This document shows positions 24,447 through 35,000 of a stretch of 64,000 nt of DNA, one piece after another. The notes beneath the pieces are model-generated. The model had not been told where the DNA came from. It ran no database searches and saw only the letters and a program-made list of their open reading frames with translations. The translations under genes were made by a program, and so were the position numbers. The stretch spans positions 147,282 to 211,281 of the forward strand of contig NZ_JANUGP010000012.1 of the NCBI RefSeq assembly GCF_024753135.1. Reading direction: 5' to 3'. This DNA is from Streptomyces pyxinicus (GTDB lineage: Bacteria > Actinomycetota > Actinomycetes > Streptomycetales > Streptomycetaceae). Each line of letters opens with the position of its first letter. Position 1 is the stretch's first letter.

Positions 24447-26609
24447 ATGGACGGAAAACCGGTGCCCGGCACGCAGCGGCGCGACCGGTGCGACGCCGGC
24501 CGCGAGGGCGGCCGACCGGCCGGTGGAGGTGGACCCGGTATGGCAGTGGACTCCTTCGAGACCGGCCCCGCGGAACAGCGGCCCGAGCCGCCACCCCGGG
24601 CGACCGGCCTGCTGGACGTGCTCAGCGTGGCCGCGGTGGCCCTGGACACCCAGGGCCGGGTGGTCTTCTGGACCCCGCAGGCCGAGGAACTGTTCGGCTA
24701 CACCGCCGAGGAGGCGCTCGGCCGGCACGCGGCCCGGCTGCTCGTCCAGCCCGAGCACCTGGGGGCCGTGGTCAGTCTGTTCACGGACGTGCTGGAGACC
24801 GGACGCGGCTGGGCCGGCGCGTTCCCGGTGCGGCACAAGGACGGCACCAGCCGGCTGACCGAGTTCCGCACCATGCGGCTGCTGGACGACCTCGGGGATG
24901 TCTACGCCCTGGGCATCGCGGCCGACCACACCCTGCTGCAGCGGGTCGAGACCGACCTGGCCCTGTGCGAGCAGCTCGTCAACCAGTCCCCCATCGGCCT
25001 GGCCCTGCTCGACCCCGACCTGCGCTACCTGCTGGTCAACCCGGCGCTCCAGCGCATCGACGGCATCCCGGCCGAGGAGCACATCGGCCGGCACCTGCGC
25101 GAGACCCTGCCCTTCCCGGACGTCGACACCGTCGAGTCCGCGCTGCGCCAGGTGCTGACCACCGGCACGCCGCTGCTCGACCAGTACCACGTGGGCCGCC
25201 CCCCGTCCGACCCCGGCAACGAGCACGCCTGGTCGCTGTCCTTCTACCGGCTCGCCGATCCCGGCGGCCGGGTGCTGGGCGCCGCCGTCTCGGTCGTGGA
25301 CGTCACCGAGCGGCACCGGGCGGCGGGCGAGGCCGACCGGGCGCGGCGGCGGCTGGCGCTGGTGGCCGAGGCGTCCACGCGGGTCGGCACCACGCTGGAC
25401 GTCCAGGAGACCGCCCGCGAGCTGGCCGAGATCGCCGCGCCGGCGCTCGCGGACGTGGTGGCGGTGGACATCCTCGACTCGGCGCTGTCCTGCCGCCCCA
25501 TGAGCCGCCCGGACAACGGTCCGGAGCTGTTCCGGGCGCTCGCCCTGAAGGCCTCCCATCCGACGGTCGCCGAGCGCGCCGCCGACCCGCCCGGCGACCT
25601 GGCCGCCTACGAGGGCGACCGGCTGGTCACCCTGTGCGTGCACACCGGCCGCCCGGTGCTGGTCCAGCGGGTCGGACCGGAGGACCTGCCGCGGATCGCC
25701 CGGGACGCCGAGGCCGGCGCGCTGCTGGCGCGGGCGGGTGTGCACTCGTACCTCGCGGTGCCGCTGATCGCGCACGGCGAGGTGATCGGCGCGCTGGACC
25801 TCAAACGGACCCGGAATCCGGCGCCGTTCGACGAGGACGACGTCGTGCTCGCCGGCGAGCTGGCCGGCCGGGCCGCCGTGGCCATCGACAACGCCCGCTG
25901 GTTCCAGAGCGTCCGCAACACCGCCCTCACCCTCCAGCGCAGCCTGCTGCCCGACCACTCCGCGCACCACACCGGCCTGGAGGTGGCGTCCCGCTACCAG
26001 CCGGCCCAGGCCACCAGCGAGGTCGGCGGCGACTGGTACGACGTGATCCCGCTGGCCGGCGACAAGACGGCGCTGGTCGTCGGGGACGTCATGGGCAACG
26101 GCATCGACGCGGCCGCCACCATGGGCCGGCTGCGCACCGCCACCTGCGCGTACGCCGAACTCGACCTCGATCCCGGCGAGGTGCTCCAGCATCTGGACAA
26201 GGTCACCTGCGACCTGGAGCACTACATCGTGACGTGCCTGTACGCCGTGTACGAGCCGCGCACCCGGCGGTGCACGATCGCCAACGCCGGGCACATGCCG
26301 CCCGCCCTCGCCCGCCCCGGCCGGGCACCCACCCTCCTCGACCTGCCCAGCGGCGCCCCGCTCGGCGTCGGCGGCATCACCTTCCGCACCACCACCGTGG
26401 ACCTGGGCCCCGGCGACCTGCTGGTGCTGTACACCGACGGCCTGGTGGAGACCCGGCAGCACGCCATCGACGACCGGCTGAACGTCCTGCTGAGCTTCCT
26501 TGACGAACCCCACCGCCCGCTGGAGGAGACCTGCGACCTGCTCCTGCACGGCCTGCGCCACCCCGACGACCACGACGACGTGGCACTGCTCATCGCGCGG
26601 GCGCTGTAG
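24447..26609 (+). CDS. PAS-PAS-GAF-SpoIIE phosphatase
   Basis: 720 residues from the ATG with CGGAGGGACC upstream; ATG 24540 with GGAGGTGGACCCGGT is an equally good start. Domains: PAS (about 55-165; VALDTQGRVVFWTPQAEELFGYT), PAS (about 175-295), GAF (about 310-480) and SpoIIE/PPM phosphatase (about 495-715; EVGGDWYDVIPLAG, VVGDVMGNGIDAAATMGRLRT, NAGHMPPAL, LYTDGLVETR, HDDVALLIAR). It is divergent from a close relative (start 24349) but lacks that protein's C-terminal HATPase. This suggests a duplicated sensor pair with split duties. Confidence 0.93.
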   Translation: MDGKPVPGTQRRDRCDAGREGGRPAGGGGPGMAVDSFETGPAEQRPEPPPRATGLLDVLSVAAVALDTQGRVVFWTPQAEELFGYTAEEALGRHAARLLVQPEHLGAVVSLFTDVLETGRGWAGAFPVRHKDGTSRLTEFRTMRLLDDLGDVYALGIAADHTLLQRVETDLALCEQLVNQSPIGLALLDPDLRYLLVNPALQRIDGIPAEEHIGRHLRETLPFPDVDTVESALRQVLTTGTPLLDQYHVGRPPSDPGNEHAWSLSFYRLADPGGRVLGAAVSVVDVTERHRAAGEADRARRRLALVAEASTRVGTTLDVQETARELAEIAAPALADVVAVDILDSALSCRPMSRPDNGPELFRALALKASHPTVAERAADPPGDLAAYEGDRLVTLCVHTGRPVLVQRVGPEDLPRIARDAEAGALLARAGVHSYLAVPLIAHGEVIGALDLKRTRNPAPFDEDDVVLAGELAGRAAVAIDNARWFQSVRNTALTLQRSLLPDHSAHHTGLEVASRYQPAQATSEVGGDWYDVIPLAGDKTALVVGDVMGNGIDAAATMGRLRTATCAYAELDLDPGEVLQHLDKVTCDLEHYIVTCLYAVYEPRTRRCTIANAGHMPPALARPGRAPTLLDLPSGAPLGVGGITFRTTTVDLGPGDLLVLYTDGLVETRQHAIDDRLNVLLSFLDEPHRPLEETCDLLLHGLRHPDDHDDVALLIARAL

Positions 26610-26630
26610 CCGGGAGCCGACGACGCCTTA

Positions 26631-26646
26631 GTTCACGTACGTGAAC
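26631..26646. promoter_or_regulatory. Perfect 16-bp palindrome, operator candidate for the GH88 gene
   Basis: GTTCACGTACGTGAAC is a perfect inverted repeat 81 bp upstream of the GH88 start. A second perfect palindrome, CCCATATGGG (26651-26660), lies 4 bp downstream. The first begins only 22 bp after the phosphatase stop, so a termination role is also possible. Confidence 0.55.
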
Positions 26647-26726
26647 CTTGCCCATATGGGTGTACGAGCACGCCCGTGCCAGACTCGCGCAACGTCCCCT
26701 GAACGTCGCCGAGTCGGAGGTCACTC

Positions 26727-27962
26727 ATGAGCGTTTCCCGGCGTGCCGTGCTCGCCGTGACGGCCGGCGTCACCGCGACCGCCGTCGCCGCACCGGCGCG
26801 GGCCGCGGGGACGGGTGGCGGCACCGGTCCGGACCCGGCGCCGACCGTCCGCGCGCTGCGCACGGCGGCCGACTACGCGGTGGCGAAACTGCGCGCCGTC
26901 GCGCCGGGGGTGACCGGCTTCCCGGTCGGGACGAGGTCCGAGAAGTGGACGTTCTCGGGGAACGGTGACTGGGTGGGCGGGTTCTGGCCGGGCACGCTGT
27001 GGATGGCGTACCTGTACAGCGGCGACGAGACGTTCCGGACGCTGGCCCTCGACTCCGCCCGCGGCCTCGCGCCCCGCCGCCACGACACGACCACCCACGA
27101 CCTCGGGTTCCTGTTCTACCCGTCCTGGGTCACCGCCTGGCGGCTGACCGGCGAGGAGAGCTGGCGGGCGGGCGCCGTCGAGGCGGCCGACTCGCTGATC
27201 CGGCGCTACAACCCGCGCGGCCGCTTCCTCCGGGCCTGGGGAGCGCTCGACGACCCCCACAACGCCGGTCGCACGATCATGGACACCCTGATGAACCTCG
27301 ATCTGCTGGACTTCGCGAGCCGGCAGACAGGCGACGAGAAGTACCGGCGTATCGCGGTGGAGCACGCGAGAACCGCGCAGCGGGTGTTCCCCCGGGCGGA
27401 CGGATCGACCCCGCACGTCTACGACTTCGACCCCGGCACCGGTGCCCCGATCGGCCCGGACACGGTCCAGGGGTACAGCCCCGCCTCGTGCTGGTCGCGC
27501 GGGCAGGCCTGGGGCATCTACGGCTTCACGACCGTCTACCGGCGCACCGGGGAACGGGAGTTCCTGGCGACGGCACGTCAACTCGCCGACTACGCGGTGG
27601 GGGTGCTGACCCCCGACCACGTGCCCGTCTGGGACTACCGCGCACCGCAGCAGCCCCACGACGTCAAGGACGCGTCGGCGGGCGCCGTCATGGCGTGCGG
27701 CCTGCTCGACCTGGCCGCCGCGACCGGCGTCTCCCGGTACCGGGAGGTCGCGCTGCGCATCCTGACCGCCCTGTCGGAGACCTGCCTGACGACGGAGTCG
27801 GACCGCGCGGAGGCGATCGTGGCCCGCTGCACCCGCAACCGGCCCGCCGAGGACGGCATCGAGATCTCCCTGCCCTACGCCGACTACTACCTCCTCGAAG
27901 GCATCCTGCGCGTGTTGCGGCCGAGGGACGTCGACCGGGCCGTCGACCTCTCGACGGTGTGA
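26727..27962 (+). CDS. Secreted GH88-family unsaturated glucuronyl hydrolase-like protein
   Basis: 411 residues, ATG with GGAGGTCACTC upstream. The N-terminus MSVSRRAVLAVTAGVTATAVAAPARA is a Tat-type signal, cleaved near residue 27. The body follows the (alpha/alpha)6-barrel pattern of GH88 enzymes: GDWVGGFWPGTLWMAYLYSG, NPRGRFLRAWG, GRTIMDTLMNLDLLDFA with the candidate catalytic Asp, SRGQAWGIYGF and DASAGAVMACGLLDLA. GH88 enzymes remove the unsaturated uronic acid left by polysaccharide lyases. No lyase gene is nearby, so the source polymer is unknown. The palindrome at 26631 suggests substrate-dependent control. Confidence 0.9.
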   Translation: MSVSRRAVLAVTAGVTATAVAAPARAAGTGGGTGPDPAPTVRALRTAADYAVAKLRAVAPGVTGFPVGTRSEKWTFSGNGDWVGGFWPGTLWMAYLYSGDETFRTLALDSARGLAPRRHDTTTHDLGFLFYPSWVTAWRLTGEESWRAGAVEAADSLIRRYNPRGRFLRAWGALDDPHNAGRTIMDTLMNLDLLDFASRQTGDEKYRRIAVEHARTAQRVFPRADGSTPHVYDFDPGTGAPIGPDTVQGYSPASCWSRGQAWGIYGFTTVYRRTGEREFLATARQLADYAVGVLTPDHVPVWDYRAPQQPHDVKDASAGAVMACGLLDLAAATGVSRYREVALRILTALSETCLTTESDRAEAIVARCTRNRPAEDGIEISLPYADYYLLEGILRVLRPRDVDRAVDLSTV

Positions 27963-28232
27963 AGGGGGCCGTGGCGGGCCCCGGGCCCGGGCCGAAGCGG
28001 TCCGAGATGCCGGGCCGGGAAAGGGCGGCTAGCGTGAAGACAAGGGCCGCGTTCCGGAGGGGACGTCCGTCGTCGCAGACGAAAGCCCACGTCAGGGCGG
28101 TCGCCCGCGCCGCACACCCGTCCCCCTCCTTTGACGCGGCAACACGTGTGGCCGCACCGTGAACTCGTCACGGCGGCCCGGCCATCCCCTCGACGCGGCG
28201 ACCCCCGCGAGGGGTGGAAAGAAGGTAGGCCC

Positions 28233-28490
28233 ATGAAAGGACAACGCGCGAGGCGTCTCTTCGCACTGTCTGCGGTCGGCGTTCTCATGGCCGGAGGCGC
28301 CGCCGTCGGCGTAGCGGGCACGGCATCGGCCGCCACCTCCACCCACGCACCCACCAACCGCGGCTGCTCCTACGGCAGCTTCTGGGGCGGCTGCAACCGC
28401 GGTGGCTTCTACCCCGGCGGTTACTACCCGGGTGGCTACTACCCCAGCGGCGTCCTGAGCCCCGGTGTCGTCGTGGTCGTCGTGGGCTGA
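28233..28490 (+). CDS. Small secreted Gly/Tyr-rich protein
   Basis: 85 residues, ATG with AAAGAAGGTAGG upstream. A Sec signal peptide (MKGQRARRLFALSAVGVLMAG...) is probably cleaved after ASAA near residue 36. The mature part (about 49 residues) has two Cys in GCSYGSFWGGCN, then the repeats GGFYPGGYYPGGYYPSG and a valine run before a final Gly. No family was recognised. The composition suggests a self-associating surface or cell-wall peptide, perhaps with one disulfide. A strong terminator follows 34 bp after the stop, and the 270-bp upstream gap (27963-28232) must carry its own promoter, so it is monocistronic. Confidence 0.75.
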   Translation: MKGQRARRLFALSAVGVLMAGGAAVGVAGTASAATSTHAPTNRGCSYGSFWGGCNRGGFYPGGYYPGGYYPSGVLSPGVVVVVVG

Positions 28491-28523
28491 CGGTCCCGGA
28501 GACACGACGGCGGCGAAGCCCCG

Positions 28524-28566
28524 GACCCCCCGTGCGCGGAGCCGTTCGGCTCGCTCACGGGGGGTC
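28524..28566. terminator. Strong terminator after the small secreted gene
   Basis: Perfect 11-bp arms GACCCCCCGTG and CACGGGGGGTC (28524-28534, 28556-28566) with a nested GAGCC/GGCTC stem, 34 bp after the stop. Confidence 0.88.
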
Positions 28567-29061
28567 TGTCGTGCAGGGCGCTGTCCCGTCCCGGCGCCCT
28601 GTGCGTCCAGCGCCGGGGACTTCCGGGTTCGACATACGTCGTGCGCCCCGGAGAGCGTCACCCGGCGGCGTGCCGACCACCGCCGCACCTCCTCCGCCGT
28701 CCGTCCTTCCGCACACCGCCGGCCCGCCGGCGCCCGCATGCGCCGGCCGTCTCGCCGAACCGGGCAGCCCGCGCGTGGGGGCGCCCGCCGGTCGGCGAGG
28801 CGCAGGCGCGGGCCCGGGAGTCCCTGGACGGCGTGGAGGGGGCACGGGCGCTGGAACTCCTGAGAGGACGACACGGTCGTTTGGGGGGCCACGCAGCGCT
28901 CGCACCTCGGCCCGCCCGAACCCCGCACCCACCGCGCCACCGCCGACCGTCGCCAGGTCGGGTGACGCTCGCCCCCGACTCCGCGTGTCGGCCGCCGGGC
29001 CGCCGTACTCTGCCCGGCGGGCCGGCACGACGCGGCCGGCGGAGCGAGGGGGCGAAGCCTG
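28567..29061. other. Non-coding gap before the PKS gene
   Basis: 495 bp with no credible gene: the open frames are Arg/Pro/Ala-rich and lack start sites or recognisable motifs. It must contain the promoter of the PKS operon. I see no clear activator site. Confidence 0.6.
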
Positions 29062-32000
29062 GTGGGTACGGCCGAGACGTACGAGGTGCGACCGGTACCG
29101 GAGTTACTGCGCGAGAACTCCGCACGCCACGGTGACAGGCTCGCGTTCGCCGACGACCGGCGTGCGGTCGGCTGGGCCGAACTGGAGCGCCGTACCGCAC
29201 GGTTGGCGGTGGGACTGGGCGCCGGCCGGGGCGCCCGGGTGGCGTTCTGCCTCGACGGCGGTGTGGAACTGGCCGAGGGACTGCTCGCCACGGTAAGGGC
29301 CGGCGCGGTCGGCGTGCCCTGGAGCGCGCGCGCCACCGACGCCGAACTCGCCGGGCTGCTGGCCGACTGCGAGCCGGCCGTGCTCGTCACCGACCGGCAC
29401 AACCTGCCGCGCCTCGCCAAGCTGACGGCGGGCCGGCCGGTCCGGCTGGTGGTGACGGGCGAGGGCCCGCCGCCGGCCGGCACCACGGGCTACCAGGCCC
29501 TCACCGCCGTACCCGCGCCCCCGCCGCCCGACGACCTGGGCCTGGACGAACCGGCCTGGCTGCTCTACACGTCCGGCACCTCCGGCACACCCCGGGCCGC
29601 GGTCTCCAGCCAGCGGTCCGCGCTGTGGTCCCCGTTCGCCTGCTATCTGCCGCGGCTCGGTCTGTCGGCGTCGGACCGGCTGCTGTGGCCGCTGCCGCTG
29701 TCGCACACCTACGCGCACTCGCTGTGCGTGCTGGGCACCACCGTGGCCGGGGCGAGCGCCCGGATCACCGCCGTCCCCGAACCGGCCGCGCTGGCCCGGC
29801 TGGCCGCCGAGTTCGCGCCGACGGTCCTGGCCGGAGTCCCGCTGACCTACCGGCAGTTGCTCGACACCGGCCTCGGCGCGCTGCCCTCCTTGCGGCTCTG
29901 TGTCACCGCCGGCGCGCCCAGCGGCCCTGAACTGCGGGCACGGGTCCAAGAGCGGTTCGGGGCCCCGCTGCTCGACGGCTACGGCAGCACCGAGACCTGC
30001 GGCAAGATCGCCATGGAGGCGCCGGAGGGACCGCGAGTGCCCGGCGGCAGCGGGGCGCCGCTGCCCGGCATGGACGTCCGGATCGTGCGCCCCGGCGGCG
30101 AGGAGTCCGGCGCCGGGGACGGCGAGATCTGGGTGCGCGGTCCCGGGGTCATGCTCGGCTACCACGGCCGGCCCGAGGAGACCGCGGCCGTGCTGCGCGA
30201 CGGCTGGTACCGCACCGGCGACCTGGGACGGCTCGGCGAGGACGGCTCTCTGACCGTCACCGGGCGGCTGGGCGACCGGATCGTGCGCGGCGGCGAGAAC
30301 GTCGACCCGGCCGAGGTCGAGCGGGTGCTGCGGGACCTGCCCGGGGTGCGGGACGCGGCCGTGGTGGCGCGGTCCCATCCGCTGCTCGGCGAGGTCCCGG
30401 TGGCGTACGTCGTCCCCGCGCACCGGGGCCTCGACGCGGCCGGGCTGCTGCGGGCCTGCGCGAGGGAACTGTCCGCGCACAAGGTGCCCGAGGAGATCCT
30501 GTTCCTCCCGGCCGTACCGCGCACCGCGGCCGGCAAGCCGCGCCGGGCCCTGCTGCGTGCGGCACTGGCCGGGCGGGAGCCGGACCTCCCCCCGCTCGCC
30601 GACCGCACGCCCGGTGAGCGGCGAGCCGCGCTGACCGCTCTGGTGTGCGAGGAGACCGCGGCGCTGCACGGGGCACCCGCCGAGCCCGAGCCCGGCGTCG
30701 CGTTCGCGGACCTGGGGCTGACCTCGATGGACGCGATGACCCTGTGGCACCGGCTGGGCCTGCGCACCGGCCTGCGTCTGCCGGCCACCCTGGTGTGGGA
30801 CCACCCGAACCCGGCCGCCGTCGCCGCCTACCTGGACACCCGCCTGCACGCGAAGGCCGTACCCGCGAGGCCGGCCCCGTCGCGCGGCCCGGGCGCGGAA
30901 CCGGTGGCGATCGTGGCCGTCGGCTGCCGCTACCCGGGCGGTGTGCACTCGCCCGAGGGCCTGTGGCGTCTGACGGCCCAGGGTGTGGACGCCACCGGCG
31001 ACTTCCCGGCCGACCGGGGCTGGGACCTGGCGGCCCTGTACGACCCCGACCCCGACCGGCTCGGCACCACCTACGCCCGGCGCGGCGGGTTCCTCGACGA
31101 CGTGGCCGGCTTCGACCCGCTCTTCTTCGGCATGTCGCCCCGCGAGGCCCTCGCCACCGATCCCCAGCAGCGGCTGCTGCTGGAGGTCGCCTGGGAGACC
31201 CTGGAGCGGGCCGGCATCCCCGCACCGGAGCTGCGCGGCTCCCGCACCGGTGTCTTCGTCGGCCTGATGCACGTCGGCTACGGCACCGGCATCTCACCGC
31301 ACGAACTGGAGTCCCAGGTCGGCATCGGCTCCTCGGGCAGTGTGGCGTCCGGCCGGATCTCCTACGTCCTGGGGCTGCGCGGGCCCACCCTGACCCTGGA
31401 CACGGCCTGTTCGTCCTCGCTGGTCGCGCTGGACCTGGCCGCCAGGTCGCTGCGGGCCGGGGAGTGCGCGCTCGCGCTGGCGGGCGGGGTGACGGTGCTG
31501 TCGAGCCCGCAGCCGTTCATCGCGTTCAGCCGGCAGCGCGCCCTGTCCCGGGACGGCCGCTGCCGGTCCTTCGCCGCGGGCGCGGACGGCACCGCCTGGG
31601 CCGAGGGCGTGGGCCTCGTCCTGCTGGAGAGGCTGTCGGACGCGCGGCGCGACGGCCATCCGGTGCTGGCGGTGCTGCGCGGCTCCGCCGTCAACTCCGA
31701 CGGCGCCTCGAACGGCCTGACCGCGCCCAGTGGTGCGGCCCAACGGGAGCTGATCGAGCAGGCGTTGGCCGACGCGGGCCTGGCGGCGGCCGACGTGGAC
31801 GCGGTCGAGGGGCACGGCACCGGGACCGCGCTCGGCGACCCGATCGAGGCCGGCGTGCTGCTGGCCACCTACGGGCAAGGCCGTGATCCGGCGGACCCGC
31901 TGTGGCTCGGCTCGGTGAAGTCGAACCTCGGACACACCCAGGCCGCCGCGGGCGTCGCCGGGCTGATCAAGATGATCGAGGCGATGCGGCACGGCGAACT

Positions 32001-35000
32001 GCCCGCCTCGCTGTACGCGGACCCGCCCTCGCCGCACGTCGACTGGTCCGCGGGCGCGGTACGGCTGCTCGACCGGGCCCGGCCCTGGCCGCGCCGCGAC
32101 CGGCCGCGCCGGGCGGCGGTCTCGTCCTTCGGCATCGGCGGCACCAACGCCCACGTGATCATCGAGGAGCCCCCCGCGCCGGCCGCCGAGCCGGCACCGG
32201 CGCACCGGTTCCCGGTCGCCCCCTGGCTGGTCGGCGGCGGCGACGAGGCGGGCCTGCGGGCCCACGCGGCGGCACTGGCCGACCGGTTGACCTGCACCGC
32301 CGCCCCACTGGACGCGGCCGACTCGCTGGACGTCGCGTACTCGCTGGCGACGACCAGGGCACCGCTGCCGCACCGGGCCGCCGTCGTGGCCCCCGACGCC
32401 GAGGGCCTGTCGGCCGGGCTGCGCGCCCTCGCGGCCGGCACCGACAGCCCGGCCCTGCTGCGCGGCACCGCACGCAACCGCCCCCGGGTCGCCCTCCTCT
32501 GCGCGGGCCAGGGTGCCCAGCGATCCGGCATGGGCCGTGAACTGCGGGCCGCCTTCCCGGCGTTCGACGCCGCCTTCACCGCCCTGTGCGAGGAGTTCAC
32601 GCCCTGGCTCGACCGGCCGCTGCCGGAGGTGATCGACGCGTCCGACGAGGGCCTGCTGCACCGGACGGACTACGCGCAGCCCGCCCTGTTCGCCTTCGAG
32701 GTCGCCCTGCACACCCTGCTCGCCGAACTGGGGGTGCGCCCCGACCACCTGGCCGGGCACTCGGTCGGCGAACTGGCCGCCGCCCACGTCGCGGGGGTGT
32801 TCTCCCGAGCCGACGCCGTGCGGCTGGTCGCCGCGCGGGGCCGGCTGATGGCCGCGCTGCCCGCCGGCGGTGCGATGGCCGCGGTCCGCGTGCCGCCGGC
32901 CGAGGTGACGGCACGGCTCGGGGACGTCCCGGGCCGGGTGGCGCTCGCCGCGGTCAACGGCCCCTCGTCGGTCGTGCTCTCCGGTGACGAGGACGCGGTC
33001 ACGGCGCTGGCCGCCCTGCTGGGGCGGCCGGCGCGGCGGCTGCGGGTCAGCCACGCCTTCCACTCCCCGCTGCTGGACCCGATGCTGGCGGAGTTCCGGG
33101 CGGTCGCCGAGTCGGTGACCTATCACCCGCCGACGATCCCGGTGGTGTCCACGCTGACCGGCCGCCCCGAGACGGACGCGCTCGCCACCGCGGACCACTG
33201 GGTACGGCAGGTCCGCGAGACCGTCCGCTTCGCCGACGCGGTGGCCCGTCTGTCCGAGGACGGCGTCGGCGTGTTCGTCACGGCGGACCCCTCGGGCGCG
33301 CTCACGGGGGCGGCCGAGGAGTGCGTCGCGCCGGACGCGGACGCGGTGTTCACCTCCTGCGCGGACGGCCGTACGACACTGGAGGCGCTGGCCGCGCTGC
33401 ATGTGCGCGGCGTGGACGTCGACTGGCGGGCGGTGTACGCGAACAGCGGTGCCCGTCGGCGCGCGCTGCCGACCTATCCCTTCCAGCGGCAGCGTTACTG
33501 GCTGACCGCCGTACGGCAGCCGGTCCCGCCCGGCCACCCCCTGATCGGGCATCCGCGGCCCGACGCCGACGGGCCCGGCATCCGGCACACGGCCGTGCTG
33601 TCCACCGCCCGCCACCCGTGGCTGGCCGACCACCGCATCGGTGACCGCGTACTGGTGCCGGCCACCGTCTTCGCCGAGCTGGCGTGCCGGGCCACCGGAG
33701 CGGACGGCCCGGTCCGGCTGGCCGAACTCGCCTTCCACGAGCCGCTGGTCCTGCCCGGGGCGGGGGCCGTGCGGGTCCAGGTGGTGGCCGGCGCCCCGGA
33801 CGGCTCCGGTGGGCGGCCGGTGACGGTCTGGAGCCGCCCGGACACCGACGAGGCGGCGGACTGGACCCGGCACGCGACGGCGAGGCTCGCCGCGCCGGAG
33901 GCCCCGGCACCCGTCGGTCCGGCCGAGCCCTGGCCGCCCCCGGGTGCCCGACCCGTGCCCGTCGACTACGCGCGGCCGGCCGCGCACGGTCTGCGCTACG
34001 GGCCCGCGTTCCGCGCGGTGACCGGACTGTGGCGGCGGGACGGCGAGGTCTTCGCCGACCTGGCCCTGCCGCCGGGCGAGGCGGCGACGGCCGCCGCGTA
34101 CACCCTGCACCCGGCGCTGTTCGACGCGGCCATGCACGCCGGCCCCCTGGCCGAGCGGCCCGGCGAGGCGGCGGGCCCGCCCCGGGTGCCGCTCGCCTGC
34201 ACCGGCGTGTCCGTGTACGCGACCGGCGCCTCCGCCGCGCGGGCGGTGCTGCGGCGGCTCGGCCCGGACGAGTTCCGGGTCACCCTGAGCGACCCGGCGG
34301 GCCGCCCGCTCGCGGCCGTCCGCTCCCTGGTCACCCGCGCCCTGCCGGCGCCCACCGAGACCTACCGCCTGGCCTGGCGGCCCGCGGCACCGGTCCGGGA
34401 CGCGAGTGAACCGGCCCGGGACCATGAGGTGCTGGACGTGGCGCGTCTGGCCGGGACCCTGCCCGAGGGCACCGGCGTGCCGGAGCGGGTGCGCGGGCTG
34501 CTGTCGGCCGTGCTGGAGCGGGTGCGGGAGTGGACGTCCGGCGCCCGTCCGGGCCGGCTGCTGGTCCTCACCCGCGAGGCGACCGGCACGGACCCGGACC
34601 CCGCCGAGGCCGCGGTCGCCGCGCTCGTGCGCAGTGCCCAGTCCGAGCACCCCGGCACGCTGGTGCTGGTCGACCGGCGCGGAACTCCGGCCTCGGAGAC
34701 GGACCTTGAGGCGGCCCTTGAGGCGGCCCTGCGCTCGGGTGAGCCGGAGGTCGCCCTGCACGCGGGCGGGGTGCTGGTGCCCCGGCTGGAGCCCGCCGGC
34801 CCGCCCACCGAGGCGCCGCCCGCGCCGGCCCCCGACGGTACGGTGCTCATCACGGGTGGCACCGGAGCGCTCGGCGCGAGCCTGGCCCGGTACCTGGTCA
34901 CGGAACTCGGGGTACGGCACCTGCTGCTGACGAACCGGGACGGCCGTACTCCCGGCTGGGCGGCCGAACTCCCGGCGAGGGTAAGGGTGTCGGCCTGCGA

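Noticed and set aside
28532..29296. Frames in the 28.5-29.3 kb gap
   Set aside because: Arg/Pro/Ser-rich, no start site, and they extend into the PKS loading domain in another frame.
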